From Haloferax marinum (GTDB lineage Archaea; Halobacteriota; Halobacteria; Halobacteriales; Haloferacaceae): 64,000 nt of DNA. Shown piece by piece: positions 1-8,954 of the stretch. Position 1 is the first letter of the stretch, and every line of letters begins with the position of its first letter. The stretch is taken from positions 930,001 through 994,000 of the forward strand of contig NZ_WKJQ01000001.1 in assembly GCF_009674625.1 (NCBI RefSeq), in the 5' to 3' direction. The notes beneath the pieces are model-generated. The model was not told the origin of the DNA. It worked only from the letters and a program-made list of their open reading frames with translations, and did no database searches. Made by a program: the position numbers and the translations under genes.

Positions 1-1
1 C

Positions 2-1522
<1,521 letters not shown>

Positions 1523-1536
1523 ACGCGAACACTCCG

Positions 1537-1546
1537 TTTCATTTTT
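1537..1546 (+). terminator. T-rich stretch after the oxidase gene
   Basis: A short T-rich run (tttcattttt) starts 14 nt after the oxidase stop codon. Archaeal RNA polymerase often terminates on T-runs of this kind, helped by aCPSF1. There is no obvious hairpin, and the call rests on base composition and position only. Confidence 0.3.
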
Positions 1547-1695
1547 CGGCGACTACCTTCGAGAGCGAACGCCCTCGTCGGTTCTCGCGTCGAGCGGCCA
1601 GGTGTTTTGAACTACGAAGTCGCTCACCACCGGTCTCGACTGAAAAGTGCACCCGCTGCGCGTCGGTAGCGACTGTTCCGAAGACCAGACGCGAT

Positions 1696-1779
1696 TCAGA
1701 TGACGAGGAGGATACCTACCACGAACATCAGTATCGCGACGGCCCCGAGGATGATTCCGAGGATGTCCGTATCCGACAT
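1696..1779 (-). CDS. 27-residue single-span membrane microprotein
   Basis: An ATG at 1779 opens a 27-codon frame ending in TGA. The protein starts with a short acidic head (MSDTD). The rest is one uninterrupted hydrophobic helix of about 22 residues (ILGIILGAVAILMFVVGILL) with no charged residue. Such composition is very unlikely in a random frame of this G+C-rich genome. It lies antisense between the oxidase gene and a two-span membrane protein gene. Its position suggests, without proving, a small accessory subunit or modulator of a membrane complex. Similar tiny one-helix proteins occur in haloarchaeal genomes, but I do not recognise a named family. Confidence 0.6.
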   Translation of the reverse strand: MSDTDILGIILGAVAILMFVVGILLVI

Positions 1780-1870
1780 ACTGAGCAGTTGCGACTGTTC
1801 GGCTAAAGGTTCGTCGGTGCGGCCGACCGGAACGAAAACTGCTAACCACGCGCGGTCCAGAGCAACTGTC

Positions 1871-2134
1871 GTGAGTTCGAACGTCCGCGGTCAACGGTTC
1901 GTCCTTGGGTTGTACGTCGCACTCGTCTCTTTCGCGGGTCTCGCAGGCTTTCTCACCGGGACGTTCGTCTCGGGACTGTCTCCCCCTCGGTTCCTGTTTT
2001 TGATTCCGTTTCCGGCGACACCGCTCGGATTTGCAGCCTACGGTGCGTTGACCATCGCTCTCGTCCTCGGAATCCCACTCGTCTTCGTGGTCGTCGTCTC
2101 GGCACGAATCGACGACGCGGCGAGCGGCCGGTGA
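1871..2134 (+). CDS. Small two-span membrane protein beside terminal oxidase
   Basis: This encodes 87 residues from a GTG start at 1871. The longer frame upstream is Arg/Thr/Ser-rich and overlaps the antisense microprotein, so I reject earlier starts. Two hydrophobic helices are evident: one near residues 10-30 (LGLYVALVSFAGLAGFL) and one near 52-75 (YGALTIALVLGIPLVFVVVV). They are separated by a Pro/Phe-rich loop, and the tail is short and charged. It is a haloarchaeal conserved-type membrane protein (possibly DUF7520, from memory). Proximity to the oxidase gene suggests a respiratory link but does not prove it. Confidence 0.65.
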   Translation: MSSNVRGQRFVLGLYVALVSFAGLAGFLTGTFVSGLSPPRFLFLIPFPATPLGFAAYGALTIALVLGIPLVFVVVVSARIDDAASGR

Positions 2135-2158
2135 CCGAACACGAACGAACGTTCGTCA

Positions 2159-2168
2159 CAAATACTAA
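2159..2168 (+). promoter_or_regulatory. TATA box of the uspA-like gene
   Basis: The AT-rich element caaatactaa is centred about 29 nt before the ATG at 2193. This is the spacing expected for a leaderless haloarchaeal transcript starting at or next to the start codon. Confidence 0.45.
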
Positions 2169-2192
2169 GCCCTGCCACTGGGACGTGATAGT

Positions 2193-2594
2193 ATGTATCA
2201 CGTAGTAATCGGTGTCGACGACGACGCAGAACACGCACTCGCGTGCGTCGAAGCAGTTGCAGACCTTCCCGGAGAGGCCTCGGAGAAGGAAGTGACGCTC
2301 ATCCACAGTTTCACAGACAACCCGAGCGGCGCTTCGGCGACCCAGATTCACTCGGTTCGCGAGGCGAGTGAGTTCCTCGAAGAACAGGGAATCACCTACG
2401 ACGTCAACGAGTCCTCGGGCGACCCGGCAGAGGTCATCATCGAGTTCGCCGAAGAAGAAGACGCAGACCTCATCGTCACGGCCGGACGCAAACGGTCGCC
2501 GGCAGGGAAGGCACTCTTCGGCAGTGTCACACAGACGGTGATTCTGAACTCCGACCGCCCCGTCATGGTGACGGGAGAGACGAAACGGTCGTAA
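2193..2594 (+). CDS. Universal stress protein (UspA family)
   Basis: This is a 133-residue single-domain UspA protein with the alpha/beta Rossmann-like fold, normally a cytoplasmic homodimer. The start (MYHVVIGVDDDAEHA) is the usual first strand with its acidic nucleotide-site residue. The C-terminal part has the family's core (ADLIVTAGRKRS) and the GSVTQ phosphate-binding turn. The second Gly of the classic G-x2-G-x9-G(S/T) motif is Arg here, so ATP binding is likely but not certain. It stands alone behind its own promoter and converges on the thioredoxin-fold gene, with only 2 nt between stops. Its role in stress physiology is inferred from the family. Confidence 0.9.
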   Translation: MYHVVIGVDDDAEHALACVEAVADLPGEASEKEVTLIHSFTDNPSGASATQIHSVREASEFLEEQGITYDVNESSGDPAEVIIEFAEEEDADLIVTAGRKRSPAGKALFGSVTQTVILNSDRPVMVTGETKRS

Positions 2595-2596
2595 AA

Positions 2597-3283
2597 CTAG
2601 TAGACGCGGCCGAAGATATCCGACACCTCGTCGGGTGACCGTCGGCCGGACTCGTGTTCTTTTAGGTCGCCTGCACGGAAACAGAGAATCGACGGTGCCG
2701 CATCGACGTCGAACGTGCGACAGAACTCACCGACTTCCTCGCCGTCGACACCTGCGATGGCGACGCCATCCGGGACGCGTTCGAGGAGTGCGTCCAGTTC
2801 TTCTTTCATCGCGTCACACGGCGCGCAGTTTCGCCGCCACACGGTGATGACGGCGTCTGGGTTCTCCTCGAGGAACGCTTCGAACGTGTCGTCGGCGAGC
2901 TCGGTGAGTTCCTCTGGGACCGACGACGAGGGGGTTATCTCGACGAGCAACCCGGCCATGACGACCAGGAGGTCTTGTTCGACAGGGATGTCGAGGAACG
3001 ACTGTGTGGCGAGATACGCGACGACGTCCTCCCTTCCGATGTCGAACTTCTCGATTCGCTCGTTGGCCGTCTCGGAGTCGAGTCCGAACAGTTCGGCGAC
3101 GGTGTTTTCGAACTCCTCGTTCGAGACGGCACCGTAGATGTCGTGGTAGATCGCCAGCGTCTTCTCGAACTCGTCGGTCGTCGTGAGCGTCCCGTCGGGA
3201 GCCTCCTCGACTGCACCGGCGGCGATGAGCGTATCGAGGGCCGTCTCGGGGTCGGCGTGATGGTTGGGGTTCGTCGCTGCCAT
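2597..3283 (-). CDS. Thioredoxin-fold protein with N-terminal helical domain
   Basis: This is a 228-residue protein. Residues 1-130 look mostly helical and acidic and match nothing I recognise. Residues 131-228 form a thioredoxin-like domain with a CAPC active site at 153-156, preceded by the usual strand (AVITVWRRN), and a cis-proline segment (DAAPS) near 195-198. It should act as a cytoplasmic thiol-disulfide oxidoreductase, since no signal peptide or membrane helix is visible. The ATG is only 2 nt behind the stop codon of the upstream livF-type gene, so it is probably translated as the last gene of the ABC operon. That position is unusual and its link to transport is unknown. Confidence 0.8.
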   Translation of the reverse strand: MAATNPNHHADPETALDTLIAAGAVEEAPDGTLTTTDEFEKTLAIYHDIYGAVSNEEFENTVAELFGLDSETANERIEKFDIGREDVVAYLATQSFLDIPVEQDLLVVMAGLLVEITPSSSVPEELTELADDTFEAFLEENPDAVITVWRRNCAPCDAMKEELDALLERVPDGVAIAGVDGEEVGEFCRTFDVDAAPSILCFRAGDLKEHESGRRSPDEVSDIFGRVY

Positions 3284-3285
3284 CG

Positions 3286-4029
3286 TCAGACCCCCAGATA
3301 GCGTTCGCGCGTCTCCGTGTCGTCACGGAGTTCGTCGGCACTTCCGTCGAAGACGATTTGACCCTGGTCGATGACGTAGGCGCGGTCTGCGAGTTTGATG
3401 GCCGCAGCGGCGTTCTGTTCCACGAGGAGAATCGTCGTCCCCGCGTCACTGATGCGCTTGACCGCGTCTTCGACGTCCTCGATGATTTTGGGTGCGAGTC
3501 CCTCGTACGGTTCGTCGAGGAGCATCAGGTCGGTGTTCTGCTTCAGCGCCCGCGCGATGGCGAGCATCTGTTGTTCCCCGCCAGAGAGCGTCCCTGCGCG
3601 CTGGTCTTTCCGTTCGTCGAGTCGAGGGAACTGGTCGTAGACCTCCTCTGTGGACATCCCCGTGCGCCCGAACGACAGCGACCGCCCCCACGTGTTGGAC
3701 TTGTTGTTGACGACCTCTGCGAGGTGCAGGTTCTCGGCCACAGAGAGGTTCGGGAAGATACGTCGCTCTTCGGGGACGAGCGAGATTCCTTTCACGGAGA
3801 CGTCTTCTGCGGGGACGCTCGTGATGTCGTTACCCTTGAACCGGATGGCACCCTGCCGAACGTCCGGCGGCGTCGCGCCAGCGATACACCGGAGTGTGGT
3901 GGTCTTGCCAGCGCCGTTGCGTCCGAGAAGCGCACAGATTTCGCCCTCCTCGACGTCCATCGAGAGTTCACGGATGATGTGGCTCTCGCCGTAGTAGGCG
4001 TCGATGGCGTCGATTTCGAGGAGACTCAT
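3286..4029 (-). CDS. livF: Branched-chain amino acid-type ABC transporter ATPase (LivF family)
   Basis: This 247-residue ATPase belongs to the LivF branch. It energises import of a hydrophobic amino acid or amide-like substrate through the LivH/LivM-type permeases encoded upstream. Walker A is GRNGAGKT (36-43), the signature is LSGGEQQ (148-154), and Walker B ends in LMLLDEP (168-174). The switch histidine of most ABC ATPases is replaced by Gln (LLVEQN), which is typical of LivF. It overlaps the livG-type gene by 4 nt. The fold and transporter class are certain; the substrate cannot be read from sequence. Confidence 0.92.
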   Translation of the reverse strand: MSLLEIDAIDAYYGESHIIRELSMDVEEGEICALLGRNGAGKTTTLRCIAGATPPDVRQGAIRFKGNDITSVPAEDVSVKGISLVPEERRIFPNLSVAENLHLAEVVNNKSNTWGRSLSFGRTGMSTEEVYDQFPRLDERKDQRAGTLSGGEQQMLAIARALKQNTDLMLLDEPYEGLAPKIIEDVEDAVKRISDAGTTILLVEQNAAAAIKLADRAYVIDQGQIVFDGSADELRDDTETRERYLGV

Positions 4030-4784
4030 ATCTCGACACCTCCGAGGTAGGCCTCTTGAACGGCCTCGTTGCCTCGAATCTCGTCGGGCGTCCCTTCTGC
4101 GATGATGCCACCGCGACTGAGGACGACGATGCGGTCGGAGATGCTGAAGACGATTTCCATGTCGTGTTCGACGAGGACGAACGTGAGTCCGTGGTCACGC
4201 TTCACCTGCTCGATGAGTTCGACCGTCGACTTCGTCTCTTCGGGAGACATGCCGGCGGTCGGTTCGTCCATGAGGAGCAGGTCCGGTTCACTGGCGAGTG
4301 CGATTCCGATCTCCAGACGACGCTTGTCACCGTACGGGAGGTCGGTGGCGATGGTGTCTGCTCGTTCGAGTAGTCCAACCGAGTTGAGCGTGTCTCGCGC
4401 GACGTCGTGAACGTCGGTGAGCGCGTCACGGTGTCTCAGGAACTCGAAGCCGAACGCGCCGCGCTCGGCCGCGAGTGCCGCAATCTCTGCGTTCTCTCGG
4501 ACCGTGAGGTCCGGGAAAATCGACGCGGTCTGGAAGGACTTCGAGACCCCCCGTTGGACCACCTCGTGCGGTTCGAGGTTGACGATAGACTCGCCTTTGA
4601 ACCGAATGTCGCCGCTCGTCGGGTCGAGGCGGCGCGTGATGAGGTTGATGAGCGTCGACTTGCCGGCCCCGTTCGGACCGATGATAGAGACCCGCTCGTC
4701 TTCTTCGACGGTGAGGTTGACGTCGTCGGTCGCGACGAGGCCACCGAACTCTTTGACGAGGTTCTCAGTTTCGAGGAGCGGCAT
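4026..4784 (-). CDS. livG: Branched-chain amino acid-type ABC transporter ATPase (LivG family)
   Basis: This is the second ATPase of the transporter, 252 residues. It has Walker A GPNGAGKS (36-43), a LivG-type signature segment (LPYGDKRRLEI), Walker B (LLLMDEP) and the switch histidine in VLVEHDM. LivF and LivG form a heterodimer on the cytoplasmic face of the permease pair. Its start shares a base with the end of the permease gene and its stop overlaps livF, so translation of the cluster looks coupled. Start choice is supported by that overlap and by the family's usual length. Confidence 0.92.
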   Translation of the reverse strand: MPLLETENLVKEFGGLVATDDVNLTVEEDERVSIIGPNGAGKSTLINLITRRLDPTSGDIRFKGESIVNLEPHEVVQRGVSKSFQTASIFPDLTVRENAEIAALAAERGAFGFEFLRHRDALTDVHDVARDTLNSVGLLERADTIATDLPYGDKRRLEIGIALASEPDLLLMDEPTAGMSPEETKSTVELIEQVKRDHGLTFVLVEHDMEIVFSISDRIVVLSRGGIIAEGTPDEIRGNEAVQEAYLGGVEI

Positions 4785-5944
4785 TATCGCTCACCCCCCA
4801 TACGGTCGGAGACGAACGTGCGGACACGTCCGATGATACCCCACAGACCGTCTGGAACGACCCAGACGACTGCGACGAAGACGATACCGAGGAGCAAGTG
4901 CCAGTAGAAGCCGAAGTCTTTGATGAGTACAATGTCAGTGAAGGGAATCGTCAGTGCCTGGACGGTGCTGACGATGTTCTCGATGTAGAGGTAGACGCCG
5001 ACCCCGAGGACGGGACCGAACATCGAACCTGCACCACCGAGGACGGTCATAACGACGATGTCACCGGACTCCGTCCAGAACAGTGACTGGAGCGGGACGT
5101 ACGCCCCGTGGATGGTAAAGAGGCTTCCCGCGATGCCGGCGAAGGCGCCGGAGATGATGAACGCCATGAGTTTGTACCGCCAGACGTTGAGTCCGACGAA
5201 CTCGGCGCGCTGTTCGTTCTCGCGAATCGCTCTGAACACCATGCCGTACGGTGAGTTGAGGATGCGGTACGCGACTGCGACTGCCGCGACGAAGATGAAG
5301 CCAACGAAGGCGTAGAGCCAGGTCCCGAGGAGCATCCCACCGATAGACGGGATGTCGGCTTCGAGGTGGATGACCCCGAAGAGGTTTCCAACGTCGACAC
5401 CGGTCAACCCGTTTTCACCGTTGGTCAGGAACGCCAGCGGCGACGCCGCCATGAAGTACATCATCTGGGCGAACGCCAGCGTCAGGATGGAGAAGTAGAT
5501 TCCCCCACGTCGCAGTGAGAGGAATCCGAGGAGCCACGCGAGGAGTATCGCAAAGAGCGTCCCCGAGACGACCATCACGATTGGGTCGCCGCTGATGTTC
5601 TTGGCGACGATACCGGAGGCGTAGGCCGCACCGCCCCAGAACGCGGCGTGACCGAACGACAGCAGTCCAGTGTAGCCGAGGAGCAGGTCGAACCCGATGG
5701 CGAAGATGCCCCAAATGAGAATGAGGGTCGCCAGACTCTGATACCCCTGCAGGAAATCGGAGACGACGGGTGCACGGGCGAATAGCCACGGGAAGACCGC
5801 GACGAAGATGGCCGTGAGACCGACCACCGTTCCTTCTCTGCCGCGGAGCTGTTCCCAGCGACCAAAGAGGTCGCTTCCGACGAGCGCTTCGCTCGAACTC
5901 GGGTTCGCGTCTTTTGCGTTTGGATTTGCGTCTTCTTCGCTCAT
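4784..5944 (-). CDS. livM: ABC transporter permease, LivM type
   Basis: This is a 386-residue integral membrane protein. After a hydrophilic N-terminus of about 40 residues (Asn/Ser/Glu-rich) come about ten hydrophobic helices. The LivM core is recognisable in the GYTGLLSFGHAAFWG segment and in the EAA-like coupling loop (FRAIRENEQRAEFVGLN) that contacts the ATPases. It overlaps the livH-type gene by 4 nt and the livG-type gene by 1 nt. It forms the translocation path with the LivH-type partner. Substrate is undetermined; the family handles branched-chain amino acids, amides, urea and aromatic acids. Confidence 0.9.
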   Translation of the reverse strand: MSEEDANPNAKDANPSSSEALVGSDLFGRWEQLRGREGTVVGLTAIFVAVFPWLFARAPVVSDFLQGYQSLATLILIWGIFAIGFDLLLGYTGLLSFGHAAFWGGAAYASGIVAKNISGDPIVMVVSGTLFAILLAWLLGFLSLRRGGIYFSILTLAFAQMMYFMAASPLAFLTNGENGLTGVDVGNLFGVIHLEADIPSIGGMLLGTWLYAFVGFIFVAAVAVAYRILNSPYGMVFRAIRENEQRAEFVGLNVWRYKLMAFIISGAFAGIAGSLFTIHGAYVPLQSLFWTESGDIVVMTVLGGAGSMFGPVLGVGVYLYIENIVSTVQALTIPFTDIVLIKDFGFYWHLLLGIVFVAVVWVVPDGLWGIIGRVRTFVSDRMGGER

Positions 5945-6909
5945 GGTGCCACCTCCTCGTCACCGAGGATACCCTGTGGTCGCGTCAGGAGGACGATTGC
6001 TGCAATCGCGTACAGGCCGACTTGCGACCACGCAGGCGCAAGCGACACGAGTGCGGCCGTCGTCAGTCCGAAGACGATTCCACCGACGACTGCGCCGGCG
6101 ATACTGCCGACACCACCGATGACGACGGTGAGGAACGCCGGAACGAGGATGTTCGTCCCGATAGTCGGGTTGACGACGTTCAGCGGACCGCCGACGACGC
6201 CGGCGACACCCGCGAGTGCCGCACCGATACCGAAGACGACGATGTACGGACGGGTGATTTTGATGCCGAGCAGTCGAACCATCTCTGCGTCACGGGTCCC
6301 TGCGCGGACGACCAGACCGAAGTCGGTGTACTCGACCATGATGTAGACCAACGCGACGAGGACGGCCGTGATTCCGATGACGTAGAGACGCCATTGCGGG
6401 AAGTTCCCGACGATGGGGAGTGCAACCGGTCCAGAGACGGGAATCCCTGCGAACGACCCGAACGAGAGAATGGTTTCTGGTTGGTCGAACGGGAGACTGT
6501 TACTGCCGAAGAGGATGCGGAACAGTTCTTGAACGACGATTGCGAGACCGAACGTCACGAGAATCTGGTCGGTGTCTGGGCGGTCGTAGAACGGCCGGGC
6601 GACGAACCGTTCCATCAACAGGCCGACGACGAACACCAGAATCGGGACTAACACCAACGCGGCGAAGAAGCCCAAGTCGAGGCCGAACGTCGTAAAGCCC
6701 CATTCGAACAGTTTCCCGTTCGACAGCGAGATGTTCAGTGCGATGAAGACACCCGCGTAGGTGCCGATTAGGTACAGCGCACCGTGTGCGAAGTTGACGA
6801 ACTTGAGGGTCCCCAGAATGATGGAGAGACCGACAGCCAGTAAGACGTAGATTGCACCCTGCTGGAGTCCGTTGAGCAGGATGAGGATGATGTCGGAGAG
6901 GATGCTCAC
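5941..6909 (-). CDS. livH: ABC transporter permease, LivH type
   Basis: This is a 322-residue membrane protein. The N-terminus is typical of LivH: a first helix running into GLQQGAIYVLLAVGLSIILG, then KFVNFAHGALYLIGTY. The cytoplasmic coupling loop (RAGTRDAEMVRLLGI) is present. It pairs with the LivM-type permease, whose gene overlaps this stop. A 126-nt gap separates it from the binding-protein gene, room for an internal promoter or processing site. That would fit the usual excess of binding protein over membrane parts. Confidence 0.9.
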   Translation of the reverse strand: MSILSDIILILLNGLQQGAIYVLLAVGLSIILGTLKFVNFAHGALYLIGTYAGVFIALNISLSNGKLFEWGFTTFGLDLGFFAALVLVPILVFVVGLLMERFVARPFYDRPDTDQILVTFGLAIVVQELFRILFGSNSLPFDQPETILSFGSFAGIPVSGPVALPIVGNFPQWRLYVIGITAVLVALVYIMVEYTDFGLVVRAGTRDAEMVRLLGIKITRPYIVVFGIGAALAGVAGVVGGPLNVVNPTIGTNILVPAFLTVVIGGVGSIAGAVVGGIVFGLTTAALVSLAPAWSQVGLYAIAAIVLLTRPQGILGDEEVAP

Positions 6910-7035
6910 GACCGACCACCTCCACGTCTGCGATTTGAGACAAGTTCTACCATGGGTGTGTTACTCTTTCTCATTTACGTATGCGTAGTTGTCTGGGATT
7001 AACTTTCATTAATATAACGATGGAGGCAGGGAGCC

Positions 7036-8397
7036 TTACTCGTAGGAACCGAGTTCACACTCGGCGGCCGGACCTGCGTCGCATGCGTAGCCGAGATCGT
7101 CTCGGCTGGTGATGTTGACGATCTCGTAGTACTTCCCAGATTCCTGCTCGGAGCCTGGGAGACCTTTCACGACGGGCACGTCGCGCTGTGCTTGGTGGTC
7201 GCACCCACGCATAACCTCCGAGCCCATGCCGATGTTGTCGTACTCGTAGTCTTCCAGCTGCTTGATGACTTCTGGCGGGTAGAACGTGCCTGCACGTTCG
7301 ACTGCCGCAGCGTACTGGAGCGTCTGTGCGTACGCGACCTGTGCCGGACCGGATGGAACGCGGTCGTATTCGCTCTGGAACGCTTCGGTGAACTCTTTCG
7401 ACGGTGCGTTGTCGATCTGAGAGTCCCACGCGAGCGTCCCGTAGACGTTCTCGATTGCGCCGCCTGCTGCTTCTGCCATCGGACGGTTGTACAGCGGGAC
7501 GATGATTTCCATATCCTCGTTGATACCCGCGTCGACAGCCTGTTGGATGGAGTTTGCACCGTCGAGGCCGTAGTGGTTGAGGATGAGGACGTCCGCACCG
7601 GAGCTCTGTGCTTCGGAGAGGTACGTCGAGTAGTCCGTGGTCCCGAGCGGGGTCGCGACGGACTCGACCTGTTCCCACCCGGCGACGTCGGTCATGAACT
7701 GGTTCATCGACGCCTGCTGAGTCTGGCCCCAGCTGTAGTCGGCGTAGAGCTGGTAGAATTTCAGCCCCTCACCGTAGGCCTCTTTCACGACCGGTGCCAG
7801 CGCCTGCCCGGTCATGTACGCGTTGAACATCTCGCGGAAGGAGTAGCGGACACAGTCCTTGCCGGTGGTGTCGTTCGAGTGCGTCAGACAGGCCATGAAC
7901 ATGACCTTCTCGTTCTGACACAGCCCTTGGACTGCGATTGCCACCGCAGAGGACGACCCACCGGAGATCATGATTGCGTTGTCACGCTGAATCATCCCCG
8001 AAGCGGACTGTCGTGCCTGGTCTGCGTCGGTCGCCGTGTCGCCGTCTACGTAGTCTATCGTGTAACCGACGACGCCGTCGCCCGAGAGGTCGTCGAACTG
8101 GGAGTCTACCCAGCCGCCACCCTCGTTGAGGTGCTTCACCGCGAGCTGGTACGCTCGAAGTTCGTCTTCACCTTCAGAAGCGTACGGTCCAGACTGTGGA
8201 ACGTTGAACCCGAACGTCGCCGTGTCTCCTTCGATTGGGTAGTTCCCGAGCGAGGGGTAGTCTTCACCGTCACCGCCGCCGTTTCCATCACCATCTCCGC
8301 CGCCGCCACCTGTACAACCAGCCAGACCTGCCAATCCAGCTACACCAGTTGCCTTTAGCACATCTCTACGGTTGAGTGGCTTGGTATCCCGTGCCAT
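7036..8397 (-). CDS. livK: Tat-exported lipoprotein substrate-binding protein (LivK/periplasmic-binding type 1)
   Basis: This 453-residue protein is the extracellular receptor of the transporter. The N-terminus carries a twin-arginine motif (RRDVLK, RR at 10-11), a short hydrophobic stretch and a lipobox LAGC with Cys28. A Gly/Asp-rich linker follows. This is the standard haloarchaeal way to export a folded protein and anchor it as a lipoprotein. The mature part has the type-1 periplasmic-binding fold used by LivK/amide-binding proteins, for example GFNVPQSGPYASEGEDELRA. It is the first gene of the cluster, with its own AT-rich promoter. The ligand is unknown. Confidence 0.9.
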   Translation of the reverse strand: MARDTKPLNRRDVLKATGVAGLAGLAGCTGGGGGDGDGNGGGDGEDYPSLGNYPIEGDTATFGFNVPQSGPYASEGEDELRAYQLAVKHLNEGGGWVDSQFDDLSGDGVVGYTIDYVDGDTATDADQARQSASGMIQRDNAIMISGGSSSAVAIAVQGLCQNEKVMFMACLTHSNDTTGKDCVRYSFREMFNAYMTGQALAPVVKEAYGEGLKFYQLYADYSWGQTQQASMNQFMTDVAGWEQVESVATPLGTTDYSTYLSEAQSSGADVLILNHYGLDGANSIQQAVDAGINEDMEIIVPLYNRPMAEAAGGAIENVYGTLAWDSQIDNAPSKEFTEAFQSEYDRVPSGPAQVAYAQTLQYAAAVERAGTFYPPEVIKQLEDYEYDNIGMGSEVMRGCDHQAQRDVPVVKGLPGSEQESGKYYEIVNITSRDDLGYACDAGPAAECELGSYE

Positions 8398-8418
8398 AGC
8401 AAAACCGGCGGATAGATG

Positions 8419-8430
8419 GTTAATAATTGT
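8419..8430 (-). promoter_or_regulatory. TATA region of the binding-protein gene
   Basis: Reading the minus strand, ACAATTATTAAC lies about 27 nt ahead of the start codon at 8397. It sits in a markedly AT-rich stretch (8400-8520). The spacing fits a leaderless transcript. Confidence 0.45.
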
Positions 8431-8525
8431 TATGTATTAATACCCTTTAATTTGTATTAGGTATAACCCAATAACTCGGGGCATAATAGTATGCTAACAA
8501 TACACATACTTCAAAAATCTGATGG

Positions 8526-8954
8526 TGGTTCGAACTTCGCGTGTGGTCCGTCTCCCTAATCCTCGAATCTACCGAGAGTCAGTAGACGTAGCACAGGTGT
8601 TGGGTACTGACTTGACACATTCGAAGCCTATCAGATAGAAACGATGTGTAGGCAATTCACTAGATTCAGAGCGAAAAGCGTCGGTAACAATCTTCATTCA
8701 GACACGTCCGGACGACTCTCTAAATTCGGTGACACTCCTCCTCCGTTTACTGTCATTGTGATTTCACCAGCGCTCGATTCGTGCGCTCCCCAGTCTCGTT
8801 TTCTCGTCCAGTTCAGCCATCGTAGCACGACCTACCGGGGGGCCGACTGCGAGTCGAACGTCGCCGTTGGTCGTCTCTCTTTCGTGCGGCTCGAATGCCC
8901 ACCAAATTCGGCAGTGTCGACCTCTTAGAAGGCTAAAAAAGCCCTCGCAGCGGA
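8526..8954. other. Intergenic region without a supported gene
   Basis: The full gene-free interval runs from 8398 to 8954. Its first 130 bases are the AT-rich promoter zone of the binding-protein gene. The rest has frames on both strands, including one of 94 codons on the plus strand. They lack the acidic composition of haloarchaeal proteins and show no domain. I see no tRNA, repeat or clear hairpin here. Confidence 0.5.

Noticed and set aside
8644..8928. 94-codon frame in the gap behind the binding-protein gene
   Set aside because: Not acidic, no conserved features and cysteine/serine-rich; it looks like random sequence, so it was not called.
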